From Liolophura sinensis (Eukaryota; Mollusca; Polyplacophora; Chitonida; Chitonidae): a stretch of DNA of 64,000 nt. The stretch's first letter is position 1. Every line of letters starts with the position of its first letter. This document shows positions 51,241 through 62,885 of this stretch, one piece after another. The stretch is from the NCBI RefSeq assembly GCF_032854445.1, contig NC_088300.1, positions 26,827,608-26,891,607 on the forward strand, written 5' to 3'. The notes below the pieces were generated by a model that saw nothing but the letters and a program-made list of their open reading frames with translations, had not been told where the DNA came from and did no database searches. Made by a program: the position numbers and the translations under genes.

Positions 51241-54200
51241 TTAGACTTGTCCCCGAGAATACGTGTCATTCAACTTCTCAAATATTGGAATGGGAGGAAC
51301 CAATGATTTGAAATTCTGGAACAGAAAAACGATATTGTGATATTAAAATTATATGAAAGATTGGTTCAACTTAGTAATGTTTCCTCTTGAGGAAAATTAG
51401 TATATCCGCACCTGTCTTTGCTATGCTGCAGTACAATGCAAATGAAAGGAGTTATATTCTTAAAATGAAAATATTGTAAATCTTCAACCTTTTCAACCTA
51501 TAAAAGCACTTTTTTCCCGTGGAATTTATGCATACAATTAATATGAAAATATGACCGTGCAAATTTTTTTTCTCCACCCCATAGCCCTCACAGAATGTTT
51601 CAAAATATTGGTTGCTGAGGCAGTTGAAAAAGTTGAAGAATTAGGGTAGGCAGTTTTATTTTCATTTTGTCCTACAATAAAACACAAGAGGTCTTTGGAT
51701 TTCGTTGATACAATACTTGACATATATTTAAGTAATACTGATACCTATCTTTGGCATTGATCACTGATCATCTCTTCAGATCTGTAACAATGTATTCAAC
51801 ACACGACGTACTGTAATGTATATAACCTTGACTGTAGCCACTTTGTTTGTACAATAGCAGTCTGATTTTTTTGGCAGAGCCTCAGAGAAACCATAACTTA
51901 TCATGGGTGTATTTGTCAAAACAAACAAATGTTATAAGAATTGACAATAAGGAACTAATGTATTACTTCACTGTTTTCTATTGACAGTTCTCAAGGCTCC
52001 TGACAAAACTCGCTAAGACACTAAGTTTTTTTAAACCTGCACTTAAAACTATGTGTGTTGATTATTATGCTTACCTGCTTCACAACAAACTTGTCAATAT
52101 GTTCTTCCCTGAAGTACTTTGTTCCATAAGGTATATGTCCATACATGGAGGACGAGTGTAGCAGAGGTTGATACTGATCAGTCCCCTTGCTAAAGGGCAT
52201 AAATCTAAAAGATACAGAATAGAAGCCTTATAACAAAAGCATAATAACAATAACATAATACTGAGTTGACTTTTTCTGACACCTGGTTACTTCAACCTTA
52301 AAGTCGATCTGAATGCTCTGTTGTTTACCATACCATCATGTAGCGGTAAAGGACATCATCTTGTAAAACAAACACTGAGGTTAAAGCCTTGGTTACGAAA
52401 ATCAAAGTTAGTTTTAATATCTATTCAGTTTCTCTATTCAAGTGCCAGACTGATAGTATTTTATTTACTTAAATAGAAATATATGTGAAAGACATGCAGA
52501 AGAAAAATCAACTTGAGATTTGTAATGGAATGAATGGTAATGTCTTAATGCCACTCTGGCAGTATTGCAGCTATATTGTGGTGAAATGGTAAATGGAAAA
52601 ATTAACTCGTATGACAGATGTTGAGTCAAGTAATAAAATTCTACAAAATAAATACTTCAGTGATGTGGCACAGAACAGAGCTGTTGCAGGGAGTATTATC
52701 AGAGGTATCCGGATTTAAACTGTTTGACTGACAGGTGATTTTATCATCACTTACATGTCATCATTCACCCTGTCCACCCACTCCTTATTTTTGAGGGCTT
52801 GTCTGGCCTGCTCCAGGGATGTGAAGGACGTCTCCACCCTGAGGCTTTGCTGGAATGGCTTGTATCTCTGCTTCTGTACATCAGCTGGCTCACGGAATGG
52901 ACCCTTCATAACAATCAAACAACAGCTGTATATTTACCCCAGTGCAAACTATAATACAGTATTTGATACTGCCTCTTGCATATACACAATTTAATTAAAG
53001 CTTTTCTCACAAGTTACTAAATCTACATGTAGATATCTGTTACTTAAAAAGTTGATAATGAAAATATAAAAGGGAAACCTGGATGTCTTTCTTAAGGATC
53101 ATAAGGAAATCCCTATTTATGTGGTAAAATGTGACATGATTCAATGGGTAACTCGTAAAAAATTTATGTTCAACTGCAATTTGGACATTATATGTAGCTC
53201 ATCCTCGACTCTCTCATTATTGACAGACGAATGAAGACACTGTGCTATGCTTTTGCTTACTACACATACTGGCAGTATTCAAACCAACATTTGTGTGTAA
53301 CCCTAATGCAGTGTTTCGTGTCTGCTGATAAGTTTGAATGTCTGTGTGGAAAAAGAACACAGAGGGCACTTTACTTCAATACAGCACTCTGTATTGCTCC
53401 TGGAATACTTGGGAGTTGACGAACAACAACCTCATGTAAAATGTTGGCACTCGAAACTCCATTCATGTAAGCAACCAACATGAGAACAGCGTTTTGAATA
53501 CACCTATTGTTACCTGTGGTTTCTGTGGTAATGGTGGCAGCTGTTGTGGACGTGGCAAATTGTAACCCTTCCAGGACGGGTCATACGAATGCTCTGGGGA
53601 TGACTTCTTCTCCACAGGTAGTGGCTTCACACTCTGTAACAAATACTCCATATCCATGGGGTAACTGAGGAAAAAAATCAAAGAAAAAAGTTGAAGAAGG
53701 AAGAAATAGATCGACATATTTATTAGATATGAATCATATAATGATTTAGAGCATATTTTTACAAAAATGTATCAGACTTCCATGACAGAGAGAGGACAAA
53801 GCTAAATATTGGAATTATATTTAATACAATAAGTAAGCAGGTTAGAGACTTGAACCGGTGAAGTTTGGGTTTTTCAGTCCACACCTCTACCGCTAGACTA
53901 AAGGGAAATATCCACCATGATACACATAATAACAAATAACTTTTTACAACCTTTTACATGAAGTAAGCATCATTTTTATGTTTTCTTCTCCTTTAACACA
54001 TTTCATTTCTATTACAGCAGACCCTGTGAGTTCAAGTCCAGCTTATGCTGGCTTCTTCTCCAGCCGTACGTGGGAAGGTCTGCCAGCAATCTGCGGATGG
54101 TCGTGGGTTTCCCCTGGGCTCTGCCCGATTTTCTCCCACCACAATGATGGCCGCCGTCGTGTAAGTGAAATATTCTTGTGTAAGGTGTAAGACACCAATC

Positions 54201-57200
54201 AAATAGATAAATAAATATTACAGCAGATGGACTTATAACTGGAGCAAAACACTGCCCTCGTCTGGTAGCTGACACTTAAACTTCCTGGCACAACTTAATA
54301 ATGAAGCAGCACGAGCATGTGGATTTATGACTGCATCTAGGACATCTACAGGTTTCAGTTTATTATTTTCTGACTGATTTGTTTTGTGTCTTATGAAGTG
54401 CTTCAATGAAAGATTATTCACTTCTTTGATAGCGATCATGTCATGTGTAAAGGAATATATGTCTTATTGCTGAATAATTATACATGTGTATACTACAGAG
54501 AGCCTTTCCTGCCTAAATTAAGTTGGATCAGAGCTGTACATGTTTAGTCTATTGTTCGTTCTTGCTTTTGTTATGATGTCTGTGGACAAACTACTAGTCG
54601 TCTTTCATGGATGATGTATACAAAATACAAATGGTCTTAAAGCTGGACAGAATTTTCCATAGCACAGAGAAAAGCATCCAAAATTTCTAACAGTACGCCA
54701 TGTCACAACCAGAAACTCACGGTCTGAAGGGGGAGTTGTAGATACCAGGCATGGCTATCGTACTGACGAGATGGTGCGTCTTCCTGGCCAGGTGCTCTCT
54801 CTGCTGTCTCTCCGCTATCTCCTTCTGTCTCCTCTCAATAGCCTGCTGCTGCTCAGCAAACTCCTGTAGGTCAGATCTGAGCAAGACAAAAATAGAGTAG
54901 ACTGAATAATTTGTTATACATCATTTAGCTAGGGTATTAGGATATGATCTAGTAAATCTTGAAAAAATGCTATCAGAACTGCTTTACATATACAAGTTTG
55001 TATGCACTTTGAGAGCTTACTTGAAATGATTACATGATCTCCGGTCATATGTGGGAAGGCCTGCCAGCAACCTGTGAATGATTGTGGGCATCCTCTGGAC
55101 TCACAATACTGGCCACCGTTGTACAAGTGAAATGTATTCTTTCAGTATGGTGTAAACACCAGTCAAATAAATTACAAAATGAAATGATTGAAAATCTTTT
55201 ACGCGACAATTTAATACACTTATGACTCTTGTACATCTGATGCAGATATTCCAAAATACTAAACTTACACACACAGAATGTGAAAAGCCATAACTTAGTA
55301 CGTTATTGATACTGTAAGAAACTGATACTGTAATTTAAAATTCAAAGTAAAATTTATCAACTTTTACGTAACTTTTTTCTTATAAATGCAAACTGTCCAA
55401 CTGGAGATCCCAGTGTACACGTTAATCAACTTGATTTATCAGGAAGTGAAGATCCGTTTTTAAAACAAGCAAGCACTGAATTTTTTAGATGTGATAAAAA
55501 CATATTAAAAAACTAGACTGTGCAGCATGCAAGTGAATGAGTTGGTACGCACCTGACTTGTTGATTTTTGAGCTGAAGTGCTTCCAGGTAACGCTTCCTG
55601 CTATAATAGTTAAATACATACTTTCTGGTATAAAATCCTCTCCAATATTTTTGAACCTGAAAAGATTAAGAGTCACTGTGATTATATAATCAAGGTTACA
55701 TTCAGGAATATTACACTTACCGGTATACGATGGCACAAAGCATTTGCTTTTCGCTGGACAACATCGATCACAAGCAGGATATGCATATTCCTGTATCCTG
55801 CAGCCAAAGTCATATGTGTCTGCTGACAAGGTTATCTCTCTTTGTTTGCTTCTGAAAACAATGGCTATGTCACTGAAGTGATTCACCTATACATATCCGT
55901 CTTTTGCACTGAATTGATGGGTCTTTTGCGGGAGAAATTTCTGTATCCTATCACTGAGTAACCATTTCAGTATTAAATTAAAAAATGATGCATGAATTAG
56001 CAAACAACTGGTTTGAAATAAAGGGTCAGGTAAAACTTCATGTACCTGTAAAAAGTTGCTGCAGTTCTACAGTTCTGTAGCAATCCCACATAATACACAA
56101 ATACAAATTGTACTGACAGCAACACTACCATTCTCTCTTATACACACTTTTTTCTTGGCTGATTTTGTTGACAGCAAGTCAGTGAAACTAAATTCCAGGT
56201 ATAATGACAATTTTATGCCTGAAGATAACATAGATCTGTTACAAGCAAATTGTAATAGACGATATTACATGAACATTGACTACTAACTATGTCAGACATA
56301 CCTTTGTGGCCATGGCATTGTAATGGTTCAACTTCATCTGGAAAACTCTGTCCTGTATAAAAGGAACATATTTATGTTTTAGTAAGCAGATTTCTCCAGA
56401 TAACATATTTAATCTATAACGAAGGGGTAAAATATGAACATATGCAACTGCCCAGAACATGTTTAAGCAATCAGGCAAAAATTAAGCTCAAAAAACAAAA
56501 ATGTTCTCACCTTTACCAAGCCTCTAAAGTATCTTCTGCCCAGAAACCCTCTCCATGTTCTTTGTATTGTTGTGGCTAACCTGAACAAATGTCTACAGAC
56601 AGAAAACAGTCACACTCAGCATGAACATTATATACTTGTATATATGTTATTATATGTATGTATGTTAACAAATTCAAAGGTTTAATTGCTTTAATCTCAG
56701 TTTTGGTTGTATTTTTATGTTATAGCAATAAATTTATTTATTTGATTGTTATATATGCCGTACTTATACAATGACAGCCAGCATTATGGTGATAGGAAAC
56801 TTGGCAAAGCCCGGGGGAAACCCACAACCTATAACAATAAACATGTATGTAACTGAGTCAGTTTAAATATTGATTAAGGAGTAACACCTTCTGTCATGGA
56901 TCTCACAACACTCTTCTGTAAGTGTACCCCATAGTCTATGACATAAAACTTGCAAATCAATGACTTACATATACACCGAGTTTTATTCTTACTTCAGATA
57001 AGCCCTTGTAACAGTAGCTCTATACCAAGCCTGTATTCTCACAATGGATTTATATTCCAGCTCCCGATTTTCTTCTGCTTCACTGTAAATAAGTAAGAGA
57101 AATGAAGGAAAATACAATGAACGCCTACATTTAGTGATTTACAGTTAATAGTGTCTGATATTTGTACATTCAGATCCAGTACAACAAAGCTTTCAAAATA

Positions 57201-58002
57201 TTTAAGCCTACAAATAAAAACTCTCCCTTTAGACACAGTTTTACAGCCAGCTATAACTTTATAGCTGTGAATGTTCAAACTTGAAATGAATGAGTAAATT
57301 AATAATTTACAGCTTTATATCACATCAGCAATATCAGAGTCATATATTGTGGTGGGTTACAGAAAGTTTTAGTTTTGAATGAACTCAAAAAGAGACATAA
57401 TATGTGGGCTTGGCTTTTAAAACCGTCCAGGCAAATGGGAAGATCAAGACAACAAAAGACCTGGCATTCAAAGGACGAAAACCAATAGTGATCAGGTACC
57501 AAATCTTAAACAACTCCTTATAGCTCATGACCCTTCAGTGTATAAGTTATTCTAGAATAGCGGTATAAGTATACCTAGTGGGCTACTTGTTTTAGTGATA
57601 CACGGCAATTATAATAAAATATCACCATCTCCTGTATCAGTGCTTGTATTATTATTATTATCTTTTCAAGCCTACAGTTGAAAATTCAAGCCTACAGTGG
57701 TGTGATAACAGGCATCTGAGCACAAAGAAATATTTAAATAATATATATCAACATCATCTGTGACGATATTGTTAACATGGCGAGAGTATTACTACGTGTT
57801 GTTGTTGTTGTTATGAAGTGTATGTGTCTCGTAGGTATGGCTTTATAACAATTACTTTCACCACTGCTTGTGCAATATAACAATTGCTAAACATGGCACT
57901 TTTGTTCATCGTTTTCAATTTAAGTTCCCCTTACTTTTTCCGTCGATACGTGTCCTCAATAATACCATCCACCTGTGATAGCAGTCTCACCATGGTGGCC
58001 AT
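51241..58002 (-). CDS. SPATA17: Spermatogenesis-associated protein 17 homolog (IQ-motif protein)
   Basis: Protein with calmodulin-binding IQ motifs, linked in animals to sperm and motile-cilium function. Ten - strand exons with exact phases: 57935-58002 (ATG at 58002), 56993-57082, 56511-56592, 56302-56352, 55553-55656, 54721-54876, 53514-53664, 52755-52903, 52075-52204 and 51241-51315 (TAA), giving 351 aa against about 361 in human. The start MATMVRLLSQ resembles the mammalian MATLARL. IQ motifs are at about residues 36-52 (VRIQAWYRATVTRAY), 60-76 (TTIQRTWRGFLGRRY) and 97-110 (VQKYWRGFYTRKYV, where Val replaces the usual Ile). A Gln/Glu-rich likely coiled coil spans about 125-165. The family segments MPGIYNSPFR, then GPFREP, then NDDIFMPFSKG follow. 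Head-to-head with the gene at 58336 and convergent with IFT43. All junctions are GT-AG and no disruption was seen. Confidence 0.93.
51474..51648. mobile_element. MITE-like element with both inverted ends, variant core
   Basis: TGTAAATCTTCAACCTTTTC at the left and AAAAGTTGAAGAATTAGGGT at the right form the inverted ends. The inside differs from the 21065 copy. Located in the last SPATA17 intron. Confidence 0.55.
54022..54215 (+). repeat. 5'-truncated SINE in a SPATA17 intron, 12-bp target-site duplication
   Basis: Begins just before the B box (CCCTGTGAGTTCAAGTCCAG). TATTACAGCAGA is duplicated exactly at 54010-54021 and 54216-54227. Antisense to SPATA17. Confidence 0.9.
55032..55179 (+). repeat. 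5'-truncated SINE with internal deletion in a SPATA17 intron
   Basis: TGAAATGATT is duplicated at 55022-55031 and 55180-55189. Part of the pyrimidine-rich central block is missing. Confidence 0.8.
56733..56829 (-). repeat. 5'-truncated SINE in a SPATA17 intron
   Basis: Reverse-oriented 3' domain. It is flanked by TATAGCAATAAA (56721-56732) and TATAACAATAAA (56830-56841), one mismatch. In the sense orientation for SPATA17. Confidence 0.75.
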
Positions 58003-58335
58003 TTCTCACGTCTTGGACTGTCAAATCGACGCCTTGTGGTGGAGATTTACGCTTGGATCTTTCCTTTTTTCAGGATTTGACCTATGGTTGTATATAAAAT
58101 ATTTCTATAAAAAATCCCATACACCCGCTGAAATGATTTCTAAATTCTTTACCACCCTTTTCAGCTTTCCCAGGTTTGAACAGGTTGCCGACAATGCTGT
58201 AGCCCTGTGGTTGCCATAGCAATCACAAACAATATGGCGGACAGGCCGCAGCTGTCATTGACCGGGAGTTAGTGTTTGGAAGTTTTAACAGTTGTACTTG
58301 ATATTAATTAACTGTCGCGGTTGTGCAGAATTACA
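58003..58335. promoter_or_regulatory. Bidirectional promoter between SPATA17 and the 320-aa gene
   Basis: Only 333 bp separate the divergent start codons (58002 - strand, 58336 + strand). The interval holds an X-box-like palindrome GTTGCC-AT-AGCAAT at 58210-58223, a forkhead core ACAAACA at 58225-58231, and an ATGGCGG element at 58234-58240 that resembles a YY1 initiator. The X-box matches the RFX consensus half-sites at 11 of 12 positions. No TATA box is evident. Known biology: RFX and FOXJ1 factors drive ciliary genes through such paired sites. Confidence 0.7.
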
Positions 58336-61047
58336 ATGGCGGTGCAGATTCTTCCAATAACAAGAAAGAAGAGAGTCATCGACAAGTACAAGTGAGTTGC
58401 CATGAATAAAAGGCCTTCATCTTACTGAATACTGCTACTCTGCCAGATGTAGGTTAATTAAGGTTGGCCTATAGCATAACAGGCTACACGCAATAATGTT
58501 AGACCGGCATTAAAAAAAAAAATGTATTAATTGTATTAGTGTTAACACCAGGCAAAGTGGGTGCCTAAAAGAAAAAAAAAATAGTTCTAAACAAAAAGTA
58601 CATTGTACTACCGTGCCGTTTCCGGTAATTAAGATACCCGGTACTAGCTCAGATAACAGTTCTGCATTGTATGTTTTTGTGAAACCATGGCATGGGGCCG
58701 TCTGCTTTATAGTACAAGTTATGTTTTTAAGCATTTGTTTACTATCGATATTATAAAGCATACGATATCATAACAGAAGAGCATCTATAGGCCCCTACAT
58801 GTTGTAAATTATTTCATTTAGTGGCAATATAGGCCTACATGTACGCCAACACAATTAAATTAGGCAAACATTAGATTAACTGTTTCTAATGACATGACCA
58901 GTGTTTATATAGACATTTTTTTTTTAATTATTAGTCTTTATAACGCCATACTAGTACAGCAAGGCTTAGTCATAACATTTCTGCTTCAACAGGTAAGCCG
59001 GATATAGATTTGTCAGACAGGGGCCAGTGCATGTGCTTTAACCATTCTCAGCCAATCAATGCCCCACTGAATCAGTATAGACCTTTCTTTTACACCATGG
59101 TCTAAAGTATCATCAAACCCGCAAAGACTACATGTAGAAATGTTATTTTGTCAAGTTTAACAGTTATTAGCTGTGAAAACTATACTGATACAATACTCTG
59201 AAAGATATACTGGGATCATTTATTTGTCATTGCCATTTTATATATTTGACCCTGCCCTAATTTTCCTGTCCTCTGGGCTCTGCCTGGGTTCCTCCCACCA
59301 TAATGCTGGATGCTGTCATATAAGTGATATACATGTATGTTCTGTACTACTTAAACAGCAATCAAGTAAATAAATAAATAATTTTCACTGTTTCAGCCCC
59401 GACACCTTTCGTGTGATCAGCACAGAGGCAGAAGGTTTGCACAGACCACTCCCAGCAAGCTCCGCGACTCAGCTTCCTTTGTACGATGAACTTCAAGTAC
59501 AGAAACCAACACCGTACGTATATGACAGAGAAACACAGGTTCTACCTAAAGGCCTGCCAGACTACAGGGCTAACCGTCCCCACCCTGAAGCCACAGATTT
59601 CCTCCGTCATAACGTCCTCTTCCTGAATGAACCTGTGTGTAGCGTACACACAGGGGAGACACAGGCGGATCAGGGAAGCTGGTGGCCATCACGGACCTCT
59701 GACAAACCTCTGGAGGCTCCGTCTTATACGGTCAACACCACATTCAGGCAGGATTTCAGAAAGCGAAAAGGTGTCACGCCAGCAGCTACCAGACACTCCT
59801 CAAACCCCAACAAAGAGCCCTCCAAAGGAGCAGGTACAATGTTCACATTAACATAGCTCTCTATTCTATTGATGTATTTTTAATCATACAACAAAATGGT
59901 GTGGTTTTGTGTTTATTTTCTTTCAAAATCACTTTGAGTGTGATATTCACACTAGTATGGTGTTCAGGAGAAACATTAGAGTGAAATGAAGACATTTATA
60001 TCATTTGCTGTAATCTTGTTTTGTATGTGAAGGAATGAAGAAACCACCTAGAAGTTAGTGGTTTGATATTGAATTTTCCAGTGCCAGTGAATTTTCTCAG
60101 AGGAGCTGATGGAAAACAGACACTGTGGAAAGAAGGGTTGTCCTATGAACATCAGTATAACAGTCGCCTTGATCCATCTTATCCAATTAGAGGAAAGGTA
60201 ACAAATTATAAGTGTAACTTTTCTATTGTAGTCAGTTTGATTATTTCTTTAAAACTGGTAGTGGGTAAACAGCCTGACAGAAATGCATAGTTGAATAAAC
60301 ATATTCAGTAAGTCTCACTGTTTATTTCCCCCTTTTTTTGTTGGCAAGGCCTACATGAAACATGTTCACCAAAGACGGATGCATTAAACATTATCTTTTG
60401 AAATCAGTTGAGAAGGTTCACATGTAACCAGAGAGCTTTAAGTCAGCTAAAAATGATTTTATTGGATTTTTTTCGGCAGTGATGAGAGGCTGAAAAGAAC
60501 TTGTAGAACTTAGTAGTTTGTATACTGACTGTTGTTGTGTTAAGTTTCTTGAATGGCACAAATCATAAAGCAGATTATATGTGGATAGGGCATCATTGTT
60601 GATACATTCATGTATATGTATACTTGTAAACAAGCTTCTTGTGTAAATAATGTTTAAAGAAACCTAAAAATCAGAAACATATTTTCTTCACAGAGACATG
60701 GAGCATTTGTGTGGGACAAAATGAACCCGGAGGACAGTCAGCGATTTATCGACCATTACAGTAGTCTAGCGAAACAAGAGAGGGACGTAGCGAACAATCA
60801 GTGTGCTCAAGCCACATGCAGTACAGAAAACTGCAGCGTAACCTGGCCACCAAGTAATGGATCAAGGGAGACAACTCAAGGGCAGACACATACATACATC
60901 CAGAATGGAACTGCAGAATCCAGTTCAAAATGTCAAAACAACAATAATGTATTTCAGGAAGCCAAAAATATGCCATCCAGGCGTCAGTCTGTAACCTTGG
61001 CAACTAGCTGTGGAATGACAGCTGACCTGCCCCCAGTAGATCAATAG
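58336..61047 (+). CDS. Uncharacterised 320-aa protein, probable ciliary or sperm protein
   Basis: Four GT-AG exons with consistent phase: 58336-58391, 59397-59833, 60082-60197 and 60694-61047 (TAG). The start MAVQILPITRKKRVIDKY lies just downstream of the bidirectional promoter. No signal peptide, membrane segment or enzyme motif is visible. The middle part is rich in Pro, Arg and Tyr, with short blocks such as VLPKGLPDYRANRPHPEATD, LNEPVCSVHTGET and QGSWWPS, then GADGKQTLWKEGLSYEHQYN and RGKRHGAFVWDKM. The last 70 residues are polar and low in complexity. Repeated Pro/Tyr/Trp-containing linear blocks without a fold signature resemble microtubule inner proteins of axonemes. I considered the C2orf73 (CIMIP6) family from memory but cannot confirm it. 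Its promoter, shared with SPATA17 and carrying RFX/forkhead sites, supports a ciliary role. Confidence 0.85.
59268..59382 (+). repeat. SINE 3' domain ending next to a splice acceptor
   Basis: TCCTCTGGGCTCTGCCTGGG through an AAATA tail. The tail ends only about 14 bases before the acceptor of exon 2 (59397) of the 320-aa gene. Confidence 0.8.
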
Positions 61048-61195
61048 CTAGCTAGTAGGGATCATCTAAGGGTTTCTCGGAGGATTTCACGTGCTGTGAT
61101 CAGAAGTTTTCATCCCTAACTTGTTCAGTTGTTTAAATGGTAAAAGCATAATCACTACAGCCATCTTACGGTTAGATGAAATTATCTATGACAGA

Positions 61196-61201
61196 AATAA
61201 A
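61196..61201 (+). terminator. Proximal poly(A) signal of the 320-aa gene
   Basis: AATAAA lies 149 bases after the stop codon. A second one at 61734-61739 is the distal alternative, so two 3' UTR lengths are possible. Confidence 0.45.
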
Positions 61202-61733
61202 GAAGTTATAAGTCAAAAATGGGGTCATGAAAATTAGCATCATGCATGAATTTTATAATTATGTATGCCTATGTTATGAAATACATTTATATATATTCAT
61301 ATCATTTAGGAAGACTAGGAGAATAGCACATCAGTATTAGATGAGAGTGATGACAGTCCACTGTGCCTTATCTTTATTTACATAAGAACAGAACTATATT
61401 GAAATATTATGGATACATTATTATCGAACAATCCATCAATCAATCTACATGTAGCAGTATTATACCAATCAAGTGGCAAAGCTTGTAGCACACACAGTAC
61501 ACATTGTAATGGTGTGTTAACCAGAAGCTTATTGTAGATAAGCTTTTGTTCATATTACACAACTCTTTTTGTATTGGTTTTTATATTAATTTAGAGGAGA
61601 TGTTAACTCCTGTCTGTGATATGTTTTTTTCACAATATACACTTATGTTACTTATTTAAACATGTTACTTTGCCAATGTTTCTTGTTGATTGCCAAACAA
61701 ATTGATTTTGCTCAGTACTCTTTTAACAGAGAA

Positions 61734-61739
61734 AATAAA
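61734..61739 (+). terminator. Distal poly(A) signal of the 320-aa gene
   Basis: AATAAA lies 687 bases after the stop, in an AT-rich stretch, with GT/T-rich sequence shortly downstream. Confidence 0.45.
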
Positions 61740-62517
61740 GTATTAATGAAATGTATTTTAGGTTTCTGAGTCAATTTTCTTGTACCCAAACAAGATATGC
61801 AGAATTTGATCATTGAGGTTTCATTTATCTGATTGGTGTGGGCCTCTTTGGGTTGTTTGTTTGCAGTTTACCTTTTCCTTCAATATTATTTTCATTATTT
61901 AATGATAGTGACTTCTTATAGCAGGCTTGTCTCAATGGAAATATATTTACAATGCTGGAAGACAATCGTAAAGACAGATATGACATCCCAATAAGTCCAC
62001 GGACATGTAATGCACACATGACTAACCAGTACTTGGCCTATTCTCTTATGCTGAGAACCATGTGATGAAGGATAAGTAATGTGCATGCATAAAAATTGCA
62101 AAGTTTAGGGTTTCAAGATCTCAGTTACACCCATCAATTAATAAAAATGAAGAAATTAATGCTTGGGTTTTAATGTTGTAATTAAAAATTTTCCAGTCAT
62201 GTGACGAGGAGTCATTTGCTCTACGTACATACACTGTGTCTTCTTGTGGCAGGAGGAGTTCATGCTGCTGCCACTGAATATCATGCCGAAGACATCAGAC
62301 ATGACATGTGTAATACACAACAGTTAGGTCTGTGGGGAGAGGAAACCTGGTGCCTGATGTAAAGGCGTAGAAAACCTAGTCAGCACGGGATTCAAACAAA
62401 AGACCTAATGTCAGACTCAAACTGGTGTCATCAACACTACAAGTACTATACCTGCTCTAACACTCTTGACAAACAATAAGCCATTCAGTAAATACCAAAA
62501 TGTGTAACAAATTCAGT
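61740..62517. other. Non-coding interval
   Basis: Nothing coding seen. A 17-bp SINE tail remnant lies near 61825-61842. A degenerate tRNA-like stretch around 62380-62400 (GGGATTCAAAC) could be an old SINE, too weak to call. Confidence 0.4.
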
Positions 62518-62523
62518 TTTATT
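62518..62523 (-). terminator. Poly(A) signal for the candidate exon at 62781
   Basis: TTTATT on the + strand is AATAAA on the - strand, 258 bases past the putative stop. This agrees with a - strand gene that converges on the 320-aa gene. Confidence 0.3.
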
Positions 62524-62780
62524 ATTAATTTACAAATGAATATGGATTAAACTGGTTGATGTTCTGATGGAAATATTCAGAAAATGTCTGTATGAATTGT
62601 TTTGTGACGTGGCATGAAATTGCTGGCCTTTCCTGTATTATTTAACATTTATATGCAATCTGACACATCCTGATCAGACAATGGCATTTAGGATTCTCAC
62701 AAAATTTTCCCTTTGATCCCTCATCTAAGCCTGCATTTCTTCCAATGAGTCAATAGTTATCTTCCCTACAAGGATCACAT

Positions 62781-62885
62781 TCACAACATCTCATATCCAA
62801 GAGGGTCTAAGTTTTGATTCAACAGGCCAACAGAAGATTCCTGCAAACTTCTTAATAGTTTCTGCAACTGTTCCTTCTGAAACAC
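62781..62885 (-). CDS. Possible terminal coding exon of an unidentified - strand gene
   Basis: On the - strand, an acceptor ending TATGTTGCAG at 62886 is followed by 34 codons and a TGA. The peptide starts VFQKEQLQKLLRSLQ, looks amphipathic and coiled-coil-like, and ends DPLGYEML. An AATAAA on the same strand at 62518-62523 lies about 260 bases downstream, as expected for a 3' UTR. A second frame of the same segment is also open for about 30 codons, so the frame is not certain. No matching upstream exon was found before the window edge. No family recognised. Confidence 0.35.
   Translation of the reverse strand: MFQKEQLQKLLRSLQESSVGLLNQNLDPLGYEML

Noticed and set aside
55485-55886. 133-aa open frame on the - strand
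   Set aside because: It runs through the SPATA17 exon at 55553-55656 in another frame and into intron on both sides.
57884-58219. 111-aa + strand open frame across the SPATA17 first exon
   Set aside because: Antisense to SPATA17 exon 1 and its promoter; no splice partner or family signal.
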